Assembly (NCBI GenBank): GCA_038114465.1
Contig: JAYNQW010000012.1
Location: 1-64,000 of the forward strand
Direction: 5' to 3'
DNA from: CALINB01 sp938045325
GTDB lineage: Bacteria; Pseudomonadota; Alphaproteobacteria; Rhodospirillales; CALINB01
DNA: 64,000 nucleotides
Shown here: positions 54,859 to 63,398 of the stretch, piece by piece
Layout of the letters: each line of letters begins with the position of its first letter
Position numbering within the stretch: the first letter of the stretch is position 1
The notes under the pieces: model-generated
Databases searched by the model: none
The model's input: the letters and a program-made list of their open reading frames with translations, nothing else
Told to the model about the DNA's origin: nothing
Program-made: the position numbers and the translations under genes

Positions 54859-56652
54859 TTAGTAGACCCGTTCTTCCGGTTCAATATAAGAAACCTCATT
54901 GCTGAGCGTGTAGGTGTGTACCGGCCGGTACCCCAGCGAAACTTTGCCGTTTTGCTCGACCCAGGCCAACGTATGCTTCATCCAGTTTTCGTCGTCCCGT
55001 TTCGGATAATCCTCATGGGCATGCGCACCCCGGCTTTCATGGCGTGCTTCGGCGGAAACCATCGTCGTCTTGGCGCATTCCATTAAGTTTTCAAGTTCCA
55101 GCGCCTCGATCAAATCCGAATTCCAAATCAAGGAACGGTCGCTGATCTTCAGTTCAGGCAACGACTCGGCAACTTGATAAATCTTATCGACACCCTCTTT
55201 TAACGATTCACTGGTACGGAACACGGCCGCTTCGTTTTGCATTGTCCGCTGCATGTTCAAGCGAATTTCACTCGTCGGCATGGAGCCATTAGCATTTCGC
55301 ACACGATCAAGACGGGAAATCGCAGCATCGGCCGCATCTTTCGCCAGCGGTTTATGACTCGCCCCCGGCGTCAAGATGTCTTTAGCCCGGTGTGCCACCG
55401 CACGGCCGAACACGACTAAATCGAGTAACGAGTTGGTGCCGAGCCTGTTCGCGCCGTGGACCGACACGCAGGCAGCTTCGCCGACCGCCATCAGGCCCGG
55501 GCAAACCGCCTCGGTATCCTGATCCGTCGGGTTCAGAACCTCGCCGAACACATTGGTCGGAATGCCGCCCATGTTGTAATGAACCGTCGGCAGGACGGGA
55601 ATCGGCTCCTTGCTCGCATCGACACCGGCAAAGACACGGGATGTTTCCGTGATACCGGGCAAGCGCAGGTTCAACGTCTCTTCACCCAAATGTTCGAGAT
55701 GAAGGAAGATATGATCGCCGTCGGGTCCGACGCCGCGGCCTTCGCGAATTTCGATCGTCATCGCACGGCTGACCACATCGCGTGATGCGAGATCCTTCGC
55801 CGTCGGCGCATGACGTTCCATGAAACGCTCACCTTCGGAATTAGTCAGGTAGCCGCCTTCGCCGCGCGCGCCTTCGGTGATCAGCATGCCCGCACCGTAA
55901 ATACCGGTCGGATGGAATTGAACGAACTCCATATCTTGCAACGGCAATCCGGCGCGTGCAGCCATGGCGTTGCCATCACCGGTGCAGGTGTGGGCCGAGG
56001 TGCAAGAGAAGTAAGAACGGCCGTAACCGCCGGTCGCCAAGACCGTCATCTGGGCGCGAAAGACATGAATGGAACCGTCATCCATGTTCAAGGCAACCAC
56101 GCCGCGGCATGCGCCTTCGTCATCCATGATGAGATCGATCGCAAAATATTCGACAAAAAATTCGGTCTCGTGTTTAAGCGACTGCTGATAAAGCGTATGC
56201 AGCATCGCATGACCGGTCCGGTCGGCGGCGGCACAAGCACGCGACACCGGCTTGTGATCACCGGCCCGGGTATGGCCACCGAAGGGACGCTGATAAATTC
56301 TACCGTCTTCGGTACGCGAAAACGGCATGCCGTAATGCTCAAGCTCGATTACTGCCGGAATGGCTTCCTTGCAGAGATACTCGATACAATCTTGATCGCC
56401 GAGCCAATCGGCACCCTTAACCGTGTCGTAGACGTGCCAATCCCAACTATCGGGTTCCATATTCCCAAGGGCCGCACTAATGCCCCCTTGGGCGGCGACC
56501 GTATGACTGCGGGTCGGAAATACTTTCGTGATACAGGCTGTTTTCAAACCGGCTTCGGACATGCCCAATGTCGCACGCAGTCCCGCACCGCCGGCGCCGA
56601 CCACGACGACATCGTAGGTGTGTTCGTTAATTTCGTAGCCGTTCGTGCTCAT
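54859..56652 (-). CDS. sdhA: Succinate dehydrogenase flavoprotein subunit
   Basis: Oxidises succinate to fumarate with covalent FAD. The 597-aa protein shows GAGGAGLRATLGMSEAGLKTACITK, the FAD-linked His in RSHTVAAQGG, and active-site segments QFHPTGIYGAGMLITEGARGEGG and HGANRLGTNSLLDLVVFG. Complex II subunit on the cytoplasmic face of the inner membrane. Confidence 0.98.
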   Translation of the reverse strand: MSTNGYEINEHTYDVVVVGAGGAGLRATLGMSEAGLKTACITKVFPTRSHTVAAQGGISAALGNMEPDSWDWHVYDTVKGADWLGDQDCIEYLCKEAIPAVIELEHYGMPFSRTEDGRIYQRPFGGHTRAGDHKPVSRACAAADRTGHAMLHTLYQQSLKHETEFFVEYFAIDLIMDDEGACRGVVALNMDDGSIHVFRAQMTVLATGGYGRSYFSCTSAHTCTGDGNAMAARAGLPLQDMEFVQFHPTGIYGAGMLITEGARGEGGYLTNSEGERFMERHAPTAKDLASRDVVSRAMTIEIREGRGVGPDGDHIFLHLEHLGEETLNLRLPGITETSRVFAGVDASKEPIPVLPTVHYNMGGIPTNVFGEVLNPTDQDTEAVCPGLMAVGEAACVSVHGANRLGTNSLLDLVVFGRAVAHRAKDILTPGASHKPLAKDAADAAISRLDRVRNANGSMPTSEIRLNMQRTMQNEAAVFRTSESLKEGVDKIYQVAESLPELKISDRSLIWNSDLIEALELENLMECAKTTMVSAEARHESRGAHAHEDYPKRDDENWMKHTLAWVEQNGKVSLGYRPVHTYTLSNEVSYIEPEERVY

Positions 56653-56658
56653 TAATTT

Positions 56659-57039
56659 TTAGCTCCCCAGGGCGAACTTCAGCACCGCCACCAAGCATCC
56701 GGCAGCACAAAGATAAACCGCGAATTTCATCACAACCATCATCACAACCTTGGTTGCTTCTTTATGGACATAGTCCTCGATTACAACCTGCAGGCCCAGT
56801 TGGGCATGATGAAAGATCGCAATAATCAAAAGAATCAGCAGAACGGCCCGGCCGTAATCGCCGGCCCATGCCTTAAACGCGGCATAATCCGCACCGGCCA
56901 AAGAAAGAACCGAAAAGACAAACCAAAGGGTCAACGGTACCAATGCGACGCCGGTAAGCCGTTGCGCCCACCAATGCCCGGTGCCGTCCTTGGTCGAACC
57001 GGACCCCCGGGCGCGATTTAAGGGTGTACGCATACTCAT
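56659..57039 (-). CDS. sdhD: Succinate dehydrogenase membrane anchor subunit SdhD
   Basis: A 126-aa protein with three hydrophobic helices and the quinone/heme-side HHAQLGLQVVIEDYVH. The ATG at 57039 overlaps the sdhC stop (TGATG); a GTG one codon upstream is an alternative. Confidence 0.93.
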   Translation of the reverse strand: MSMRTPLNRARGSGSTKDGTGHWWAQRLTGVALVPLTLWFVFSVLSLAGADYAAFKAWAGDYGRAVLLILLIIAIFHHAQLGLQVVIEDYVHKEATKVVMMVVMKFAVYLCAAGCLVAVLKFALGS

Positions 57040-57434
57040 CACAATATCCCCGCGGCTTTATAGGTAAGCACCCATGTCACGCCGGTCAAGATGACCGAAG
57101 CGATTAAAACGATCCAACCGGTGGCGCGCAGAGTCGGCAATTCAAATCCCCAACCGGCATCCCAAGCTAAATGACGGATGCCGTTACAAAGATGATAGAA
57201 AAGAGAAAATGTGAGGCCGAGTAAAATCGAACGGCCAAACCAGGACCCCATGAACTCTTGCGCCCGGGCAAAGGCCTCCGGACCGTATGCGCCGGCACTC
57301 AACCAATATGTCAACAAGACGGCACCGAACGCTAACGCGACGCCCGTCAAACGATGGAGGATCGAGAGCACCGAAGTAATTTGCGGCCGGTAAATTCCAA
57401 GATGAGGGGATAAAGGCCGTTGGCGGGAGTCCAT
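57039..57434 (-). CDS. sdhC: Succinate dehydrogenase cytochrome b556 subunit SdhC
   Basis: A 131-aa membrane subunit with three helices; the SdhC signature RPLSPHLGIYRPQITSVLSILHRLTG and the heme ligand region FYHLCNGIRHLAWD are clear. First gene of sdhCDAB. Confidence 0.95.
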   Translation of the reverse strand: MDSRQRPLSPHLGIYRPQITSVLSILHRLTGVALAFGAVLLTYWLSAGAYGPEAFARAQEFMGSWFGRSILLGLTFSLFYHLCNGIRHLAWDAGWGFELPTLRATGWIVLIASVILTGVTWVLTYKAAGIL

Positions 57435-57591
57435 GGGCGGCTGCCTTCAGGAGGTTATTGTGACTGTGAACTTCTAAGGTATTCCAATCACTTCGTTTAT
57501 ACGCTCCGATTTGGCAAGTCAACGCCGGTAGCCTGAAAAGGTTTTTGCAAGCTCATGATTCTGCGGTCTCTTTGGGCGGACTGCCCTCCTA

Positions 57592-57722
57592 AACCGATTT
57601 TTTCATAATTTGGATGAAAGATACCGGACCAAAACGTTGTTTTGCTTTGTGTTTTTTTAGGTGTGAACACCTATGTGGATAAGGTGTGAACCCAATGTGA
57701 AAACTTCAATTACTTATGCACA
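57592..57722. other. DnaA-box array with AT-rich flank, candidate replication origin or DnaA-binding cluster
   Basis: In an otherwise gene-free 898-bp interval, a perfect DnaA box TGTGGATAA (57674-57682) and, inverted, TTATGCACA (57714-57722) flank or neighbour three further TGTGAA-type boxes. TGTG starts fall at 57662, 57674, 57685 and 57696, i.e. 11-12 bp apart on one helical face. An AT-rich stretch with T runs (57592-57660) lies beside them. This layout is typical of origins, but neighbouring genes are not classic oriC markers, and regulation by DnaA or a titration site would look similar. Confidence 0.4.
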
Positions 57723-58332
57723 GAAATCTAAATGACGCGCCGAAAATTTGATTGAAGCGTCTCAGAATTACTTTCACGATGCAATTTGTACGCGAAAGCG
57801 TCGGTCTGGGAACTTCACGAACGCTTGCCGTTTTTAGAGATCACAGGCCGGGTTGGAGGCCATCGGCTTTCGGTTACAGGCGCGGATCGGTTGAGGCGGC
57901 TTATCCCTGGTGGAAACCGTTTCAGTCGAGGAAGTGGTTCATCGGGCCCATCGATGGACTGCAAGGGCCGCTGAACGGTCTGTCTCAACTTTGGTTTTGG
58001 CAGTTCGTCTTAACGGTTCGGGGCTTCGGTCTTTACGCACGCCATAACCCGAACGTCCGGTTTTCAACGACCTTGATTTATTCATGGGCCAGCGGAATTT
58101 ATTTCGCCGGTTCGCCGGGTAAATCACGGCCTTGCTTTTCTGGTTTGTTCTCTGCCCAGGGTGCACCAGTTGAGAGGGGCTTGGGTACGTTTTTGAGTAT
58201 ATGGAGCCTGGCCGGCTCCTTGATAGAGGCGTCAGGAGTACCGTTTCGGCGGCGCGCTATGTGGGTGTCCCAGGACCTGCATACCTGACGCCTCAATCAT
58301 GTCCGCTTTCTACTAGCAGACCGTTTTCGGGT
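57723..58332. other. Intergenic DNA without a credible gene, two hairpins
   Basis: No open frame here has recognisable similarity. Two strong inverted repeats are present: GGAGCC-TGGCC-GGCTCC (58203-58219) and an 11-bp pair GAGGCGTCAGG/CCTGACGCCTC (58226-58236 and 58284-58294) enclosing 47 nt. They may belong to a structured RNA or a transcription boundary. The part next to sdhC (57435-57591) would hold the sdh promoter. Confidence 0.4.
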
Positions 58333-59550
58333 TTATTTTTGACCGGCCACAATGCCCGCATCGAACAGTTTACCGATTTCCGTAGAATCCAAACCGGCAA
58401 CATCAGACAACACTTCTTCGGTATGTTCGCCGAACAGAGGCGCGGGCTTCGCCGGCTGTCGCGGCAATGCCGAAAAGTCCGCCAACGCACCGGCACTTAA
58501 CATCGCACCGATACCCGGTTGATCGATGGTCGAAAACATCGGGTTGGCCTCTGAAATCCGTTCGTCTTCGGTGACCGCTTGACTGAACGTTTGATACGGC
58601 CCCCAGCACGCGCCCGCATGCTCCAATGCCGCGCAGGCTTCTTGAAACGTCATAGCGCGGAATTTCGGGGTAAATATTTTTTCGATATCCCGGCGGGCGT
58701 CAAACCGGTCCTCCTCGCGGTTCAAATCGTAACCGCCGCCCTGCTCCAAACTTTCGACTTGTTCTTGAGTGCCGGTTGCGCTCACGAGCGCCTGCCAGTG
58801 GCGCGGCGTGAATGCGGTCACCATGACACGGCGATTGTCTTTCGTTTCGAAATCATGGGCGAAAGATCCGTACACATGATTGCCGAGACGCGGGCGTTCG
58901 TCGTTGTTCACCTGCACCTCACCGATCAGACCGAGATGGCTCAACATCGAAAACGCCGTGTCGGACAAAGCCTCACAAACATACTGGCCCTCACCCGTCG
59001 CGCGGCGGTGACGTTCGGCGACCAAAAGGCCGTTCACGGCGGCAAAGGCGGCGACGATGTCCCACACCGGCAATACGTGATTAACCGGCCCATCGTGATT
59101 TTCAGGCCCGGTGACGAACGGAAAGCCGGCTGCCGCATTGACCGTATAATCGAGGGCGACCGAGCCATCCCGGTTACCGACGATATGCATCATCACCAAA
59201 TCTTCGCGGTGTTGTTTAAGCGCCTCATAGGCAAGCCATCCCTTGGCCTGAAGATTTGTCAGCAGGATGCCCGCGTCATCGCCCGGTGAAGAAATAATTC
59301 GCGTCGCCAGCTCCTGACCTTCCGGTTTGCGGGTATCGATGAGGACCGAACGCTTACCTTTATTAAGACCGGCCCAATAAAGGCTTTTGCCGTCTTTCGT
59401 GACCGGCCAGCGGCCTTGGTCCAAACCGCCCGTGATCGGATCGATGCGAATAACGTCCGCGCCCATCTGCGCCAACTGCAACCCGGCCAAGGGTGCCGCG
59501 ATAAAGGCGGATGCCTCGACGATGCGCAAACCGTTCAGGGCTTCGGGCAT
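58333..59550 (-). CDS. mct: 2-methylfumaryl-CoA isomerase (mesaconyl-CoA C1-C4 CoA transferase), CaiB/BaiF family
   Basis: A 405-aa family III CoA transferase. It resembles, from memory, the Chloroflexus Mct of the 3-hydroxypropionate bi-cycle along its whole length: LRIVEASAFIAAPLAGLQLAQMGADVIR, DPITGGLDQGRWPVTKDGKSLYWAGLNKGKRS, VDYTVN-like LDYTVNAAAGFPFVTGPENHDGPVNHVLP and the C-terminal PMFSTIDQPGIGAML. The length (406 in Chloroflexus) agrees. The enzyme moves CoA within mesaconate from C1 to C4. A CitE-type lyase gene lies immediately upstream on the same strand, supporting a shared pathway. A generic CaiB transferase is the fallback. Confidence 0.8.
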   Translation of the reverse strand: MPEALNGLRIVEASAFIAAPLAGLQLAQMGADVIRIDPITGGLDQGRWPVTKDGKSLYWAGLNKGKRSVLIDTRKPEGQELATRIISSPGDDAGILLTNLQAKGWLAYEALKQHREDLVMMHIVGNRDGSVALDYTVNAAAGFPFVTGPENHDGPVNHVLPVWDIVAAFAAVNGLLVAERHRRATGEGQYVCEALSDTAFSMLSHLGLIGEVQVNNDERPRLGNHVYGSFAHDFETKDNRRVMVTAFTPRHWQALVSATGTQEQVESLEQGGGYDLNREEDRFDARRDIEKIFTPKFRAMTFQEACAALEHAGACWGPYQTFSQAVTEDERISEANPMFSTIDQPGIGAMLSAGALADFSALPRQPAKPAPLFGEHTEEVLSDVAGLDSTEIGKLFDAGIVAGQK

Positions 59551-59581
59551 CGTTTGATCATTTTAATACGTTCCTGAAAAC

Positions 59582-60466
59582 TTAAGAAGCGTCCGCTTCC
59601 AACTCTTTAATGGCATCGGCCATCGCAACCATGCGTTGCGCGGCAATAACATGAAGATTTTCGATGAGCTTCCCATCGACTAGCACAATACCCTTGCCTT
59701 CCTTGAGCGCCTCTTCGTGTGCCGCCATGATTTTTTTCGACCAGGCGATTTCTTCTTCGCTCGGCGCAAATGCTTTATTCGCTTCGGCGATGGTTTTTGG
59801 ATGGATCAGCGTTTTACCGTCGAAACCAAGATCCTTGCCGAGCTTGCACGATTGCGCGAAGCCTTCATCGTCATTGAGATCGAAATACACCGCATCCAAA
59901 ATCGAAATGCCGGCGGCGCGCGCAGCAAGAACGCAAAGCTGCAGCGAGGTTAAAAACGGAATACGGTCCAGGGTGTCGGCAGCGTGCAATTCCTTGCCGA
60001 GATCGGCCGTCCCCATAATCAATGCCCCCATGCGCGGGGACGCATCGGCAATTTCTTCGGCATGCAGCACGCCACGCGGCGATTCGATCATGCACCAGAT
60101 CGCCATGTCGTCGGGCGCGCCGTTCGCTTCCATCAGCGCGGCAACCTGACGCACCGTGTCCGCACTTTCCACTTTCGGCATGAGCATCGCATCGGCACCA
60201 CAACTTGCGAGTGTGCTGACGTCTTCATTCCCCCACGGTGTATTGAGCGCGTTGGCGCGCACGACGATTTCGCGTTTGCCGTAGCCGCCTTCCTTTACCG
60301 CATCGACGATGTTTTGCCGCGCTTCCGCTTTCGCATCGGGGGCCACCGAATCTTCCAAATCGAAAATCAACACATCGGCAGGAAGCGTACGGCCCTTTTC
60401 CATGGCGCGGGTGTTGGCGCCGGGCATGTATAAAACACTCCGACGGGGGCGAGATGTACTGGCCAT
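59582..60466 (-). CDS. HpcH/HpaI-CitE family lyase, probable citramalyl-CoA or malyl-CoA lyase
   Basis: A 294-aa CitE-superfamily TIM-barrel enzyme: SVLYMPGANTRAMEKGRTLPADVLIFDLEDSVAPDAK, RANALNTPWGNEDV, MLMPKVESADTV and MIESPRGVLHAEEIA supply the metal-binding Glu and Asp. Members split citramalyl-CoA, malyl-CoA or beta-methylmalyl-CoA. The adjacent Mct-like gene favours (S)-citramalyl-CoA cleavage to acetyl-CoA and pyruvate. The Chloroflexus enzyme is longer and trifunctional, so the exact substrate is open. Confidence 0.82.
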   Translation of the reverse strand: MASTSRPRRSVLYMPGANTRAMEKGRTLPADVLIFDLEDSVAPDAKAEARQNIVDAVKEGGYGKREIVVRANALNTPWGNEDVSTLASCGADAMLMPKVESADTVRQVAALMEANGAPDDMAIWCMIESPRGVLHAEEIADASPRMGALIMGTADLGKELHAADTLDRIPFLTSLQLCVLAARAAGISILDAVYFDLNDDEGFAQSCKLGKDLGFDGKTLIHPKTIAEANKAFAPSEEEIAWSKKIMAAHEEALKEGKGIVLVDGKLIENLHVIAAQRMVAMADAIKELEADAS

Positions 60467-60492
60467 CGCGATCGGTTCCTTGTTCGTTACGC

Positions 60493-61524
60493 CTAGGCGG
60501 CTTTTTGCATGTAGGACTTGATGAGTTCTTCGGCGATCTGCACCGTGTTCAATGCAGCCCCCTTGCGCAGGTTATCGGCGACGACCCATATATTAAGACC
60601 GTTTTTGACCGTCGGGTCCTTGCGGATACGGCTGACATAAACCGGATCCTCACCGGCGCATTCCTGGGGCGTCACATAGCCCTCGTCGGCGCGATGATCG
60701 ACAACGACGATACCCGGGGCGTTTTTCAGGGCCTTGCGGGCTTCTTCTTCGCTGATCGGTTTGGCGAATTCGATGTTCACCGCTTCGGCGTGACCGATGA
60801 AGATCGGCGCGCGCACGCATGTCGCCGTGACATCGATATCCGGATCGAGAATTTTCTTGGTTTCGGCCACCATTTTCCATTCTTCTTTAGTGGAACCGTC
60901 ATCCATAAAAATATCGATATGCGGGATCACGTTGAAGGCAATTTGCTTGGTAAAGTTCTTCCGAAGCTTCTCTGCCGGCTCGTTAACATAAATGCCGCGG
61001 GTCTGATTGAACAACTCGTCCATCGCGTCCTTGCCGGCGCCGGACACTGATTGGTAAGTCGATACCACAACGCGCTTAATTTTCGCGAGATCGTGCAGCG
61101 GCTTCATCGCCACCACCATTTGAATGGTCGAGCAATTCGGATTGGCAATGATATTGCGCTTGGTATAACCGGCGATCGCCTGCGGGTTTACTTCCGGCAC
61201 GATCAACGGCACATCCGGGTCCATGCGAAAATGCGACGTGTTGTCGATGACGACGGTACCCGCCTTGGCGGCACGCGGACTGTGTACGGCGGAAACCTTC
61301 GCGCCCGGCGAGGACAACGCAAGATCGACGCCCTTGAAATCGAAGGTCGCGAGATCATGGACCTTGAGGACATCGTCTTCGCCATAGGAAATTTCGCGCC
61401 CGACGGAGCGTTCCGAAGCGAGTGCAATCACTTCATCGGCCGGAAACTCCCGTTCGGCCATGATCTGCAAAATTTCGCGCCCGACATTGCCGGTCGCGCC
61501 GATAACGGCGACTTTGTAACCCAT
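60493..61524 (-). CDS. asd: Aspartate-semialdehyde dehydrogenase
   Basis: Reduces aspartyl phosphate to aspartate semialdehyde for lysine, threonine, methionine and diaminopimelate synthesis. The 343-aa protein has GATGNVGREILQIMAE, the active-site Cys in NPNCSTIQMV and the catalytic region with His in CVRAPIFIGHAEAVNIE. Between leuB and the CitE-type gene on the same strand. Confidence 0.97.
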   Translation of the reverse strand: MGYKVAVIGATGNVGREILQIMAEREFPADEVIALASERSVGREISYGEDDVLKVHDLATFDFKGVDLALSSPGAKVSAVHSPRAAKAGTVVIDNTSHFRMDPDVPLIVPEVNPQAIAGYTKRNIIANPNCSTIQMVVAMKPLHDLAKIKRVVVSTYQSVSGAGKDAMDELFNQTRGIYVNEPAEKLRKNFTKQIAFNVIPHIDIFMDDGSTKEEWKMVAETKKILDPDIDVTATCVRAPIFIGHAEAVNIEFAKPISEEEARKALKNAPGIVVVDHRADEGYVTPQECAGEDPVYVSRIRKDPTVKNGLNIWVVADNLRKGAALNTVQIAEELIKSYMQKAA

Positions 61525-61584
61525 TGTCCTTCACTCCTGAATTGAGGGCCTTCACATACGCGCCTTAGCCCCAATTTTCAAGAA

Positions 61585-61606
61585 TTTCCCGGCGATTCCG
61601 GGGAAA
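61585..61606 (-). terminator. Weak terminator candidate after leuB
   Basis: On the minus strand TTTCCCCGG and CCGGGAAA pair with one bulge and are followed by TTCTTG; the T tract is poor. Confidence 0.3.
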
Positions 61607-61612
61607 TACGAA

Positions 61613-62725
61613 CTATGCGGCGAGTTTATCGAGTTCGGCTAAGAGGGCTTCACCCATTTCCGCGGTCGAAATCTCTTTCTTACCCGCTTCCATGATGTCC
61701 GCCGTGCGCAGGCCCGCGTTGAGCACGTTCTGCACGGCCTGATCGATCAAGTCAGCGTCGTCCATCATGTCGAAGGAATAGCGCAGGCACATCCCGAAGC
61801 TGAGTAATGTCGCCAGCGGATTGGCTTTGCCTTGCCCCGCGATATCGGGGGCGGAACCGTGCACCGGTTCGTACATGGCGTGACGGCAGCCCGAGGAATC
61901 GGCTTCGCCCAAGGAGGCCGACGGCAACATGCCGAGCGAGCCCGTGCACATGGAGGCTTCGTCCGAAAGGATATCGCCGAACAAGTTATCGGTCACAATG
62001 ACATCAAACTGTTTCGGGTTGCGCACCAACTGCATCGCCGCGTTATCGGCGTACATGTGGGTGAGCTCGACGTCGGAAAATTCTTCTTCGTGTAATTTCG
62101 TGACTTCCTCGCGCCACAACACGCCCGCTTCCATGACGTTGGCTTTTTCCGCCGAGCACAAACGGTTTGAGCGCTTACGCGCTAATTCAAATCCGACGCG
62201 CGCAACACGTCTGATCTCGTTTGTCGTGTAGACTTGCGTGTTGATACCGCGGCGCTGACCGTCGGGCAGTGTTTCGATGCCGCGCGGGTCACCGAAGTAA
62301 ATGCCGCCGGTGAGTTCGCGCACGATCATAATGTCGAGGCCTTTGACCACGTCGAGTTTCAAGGTGGACGCCTCGGCCAGCGCATCGAACACCACCGCCG
62401 GGCGGAGGTTGGCAAACAGGTCCATCTCCTTGCGCAAACGCAAGAGGCCGCGTTCAGGTTGCACCTCGAACGGCAACGTTTCCCATTTCGGGCCGCCGAC
62501 AGCGCCCAACAACACCGCATCGACGCCAAGCGCTTCGTTCATGGTTTCATCGGCGAGCGGCGTGCCGTGCGCATCGTACGCACTGCCGCCAACGAGGCCC
62601 TCGGTGATATCGAAACTCACCGTACGGCGCTTATCCATCCAATCGATGACGCGTTTCACTTCGCCCATCACTTCGGGGCCGATCCCGTCGCCGGGCAACA
62701 TCAACAGTTTCTTATTCGCGGGCAT
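61613..62725 (-). CDS. leuB: 3-isopropylmalate dehydrogenase
   Basis: Third step of leucine synthesis, NAD-dependent oxidative decarboxylation of 3-isopropylmalate. The 370-aa protein shows LLMLPGDGIGPEVMGEVKRV, RELTGGIYFGDPRG, VTDNLFGDILSDEASMCTGSLGMLPSASLG and the NAD-binding EPVHGSAPDIAGQGKANP. Confidence 0.98.
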   Translation of the reverse strand: MPANKKLLMLPGDGIGPEVMGEVKRVIDWMDKRRTVSFDITEGLVGGSAYDAHGTPLADETMNEALGVDAVLLGAVGGPKWETLPFEVQPERGLLRLRKEMDLFANLRPAVVFDALAEASTLKLDVVKGLDIMIVRELTGGIYFGDPRGIETLPDGQRRGINTQVYTTNEIRRVARVGFELARKRSNRLCSAEKANVMEAGVLWREEVTKLHEEEFSDVELTHMYADNAAMQLVRNPKQFDVIVTDNLFGDILSDEASMCTGSLGMLPSASLGEADSSGCRHAMYEPVHGSAPDIAGQGKANPLATLLSFGMCLRYSFDMMDDADLIDQAVQNVLNAGLRTADIMEAGKKEISTAEMGEALLAELDKLAA

Positions 62726-62773
62726 GCGTCCGCTCCCTCTCTCGTTCGTGTGATTGTTATTTACGTATTTAGA

Positions 62774-63391
62774 CTATGATGCGCTCAGCCAGGGCTGGGC
62801 GGCTTGTTGTTTGGATTCATACGTATCGATCTTATCGACCTTCTTCATCGTGAGACCGATATCGTCGAGACCCTCAAGCAGGCACTCTTTTAAGAACGGA
62901 TGCAGATCGAATTTGATCACGCCGCCGTCCGGGCCGGTAATTTCCTGCTTCTCAAGGTCGACCGTCATGGTGGCGTTGGCACCGCGCTCCGCGTCGTCCA
63001 TCAGCTTGGCGACATCTTCCTTCGGCAGCTTGATGGGCAGGATACCGTTCTTGAAACAGTTGTTATAGAAAATATCAGCGAAGCTTTCGGAGATCACGCA
63101 GCGGATACCGAAATCCAGCAACGCCCAAGGCGCGTGTTCGCGCGAGGACCCGCAGCCGAAGTTTTCGCCGGCGACGATGATTTTGGACTCCCGGTAAGCG
63201 GGTTTGTTCAAAACGAAATCTTCGATCTCGTTGCCGTCGTCGTCATAGCGCAATTCGAAAAACAGCTGCTCGGCATAACCGGTACGCTTAATGCTTTTGA
63301 GAAACTGTTTCGGGATGATCATATCCGTGTCGATGTTAATCATCGGCATGGGAGCCGCGACACCGGTGAGGGTTGTGAATTTTTCCATCAT
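62774..63391 (-). CDS. leuD: 3-isopropylmalate dehydratase small subunit
   Basis: Partner of LeuC in the isomerisation of 2- to 3-isopropylmalate. The 205-aa protein has NIDTDMIIPKQFLKSIKRTGY and GENFGCGSSREHAPWAL. An ATG one codon downstream is an equal alternative start. It lies 7 nt after leuC. Confidence 0.97.
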   Translation of the reverse strand: MMEKFTTLTGVAAPMPMINIDTDMIIPKQFLKSIKRTGYAEQLFFELRYDDDGNEIEDFVLNKPAYRESKIIVAGENFGCGSSREHAPWALLDFGIRCVISESFADIFYNNCFKNGILPIKLPKEDVAKLMDDAERGANATMTVDLEKQEITGPDGGVIKFDLHPFLKECLLEGLDDIGLTMKKVDKIDTYESKQQAAQPWLSAS

Positions 63392-63398
63392 CCGTCTC

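Noticed and set aside
57752..58288. Open frame of 178 codons on the plus strand in the largest gap
   Set aside because: No recognisable domain, odd composition rich in Trp, Arg and Phe, no good ribosome binding site, and it ends inside a hairpin.
57723..58332. RNase P RNA or tmRNA
   Set aside because: Neither the RNase P P4 core nor a tmRNA tag or tRNA-like domain was found on either strand.
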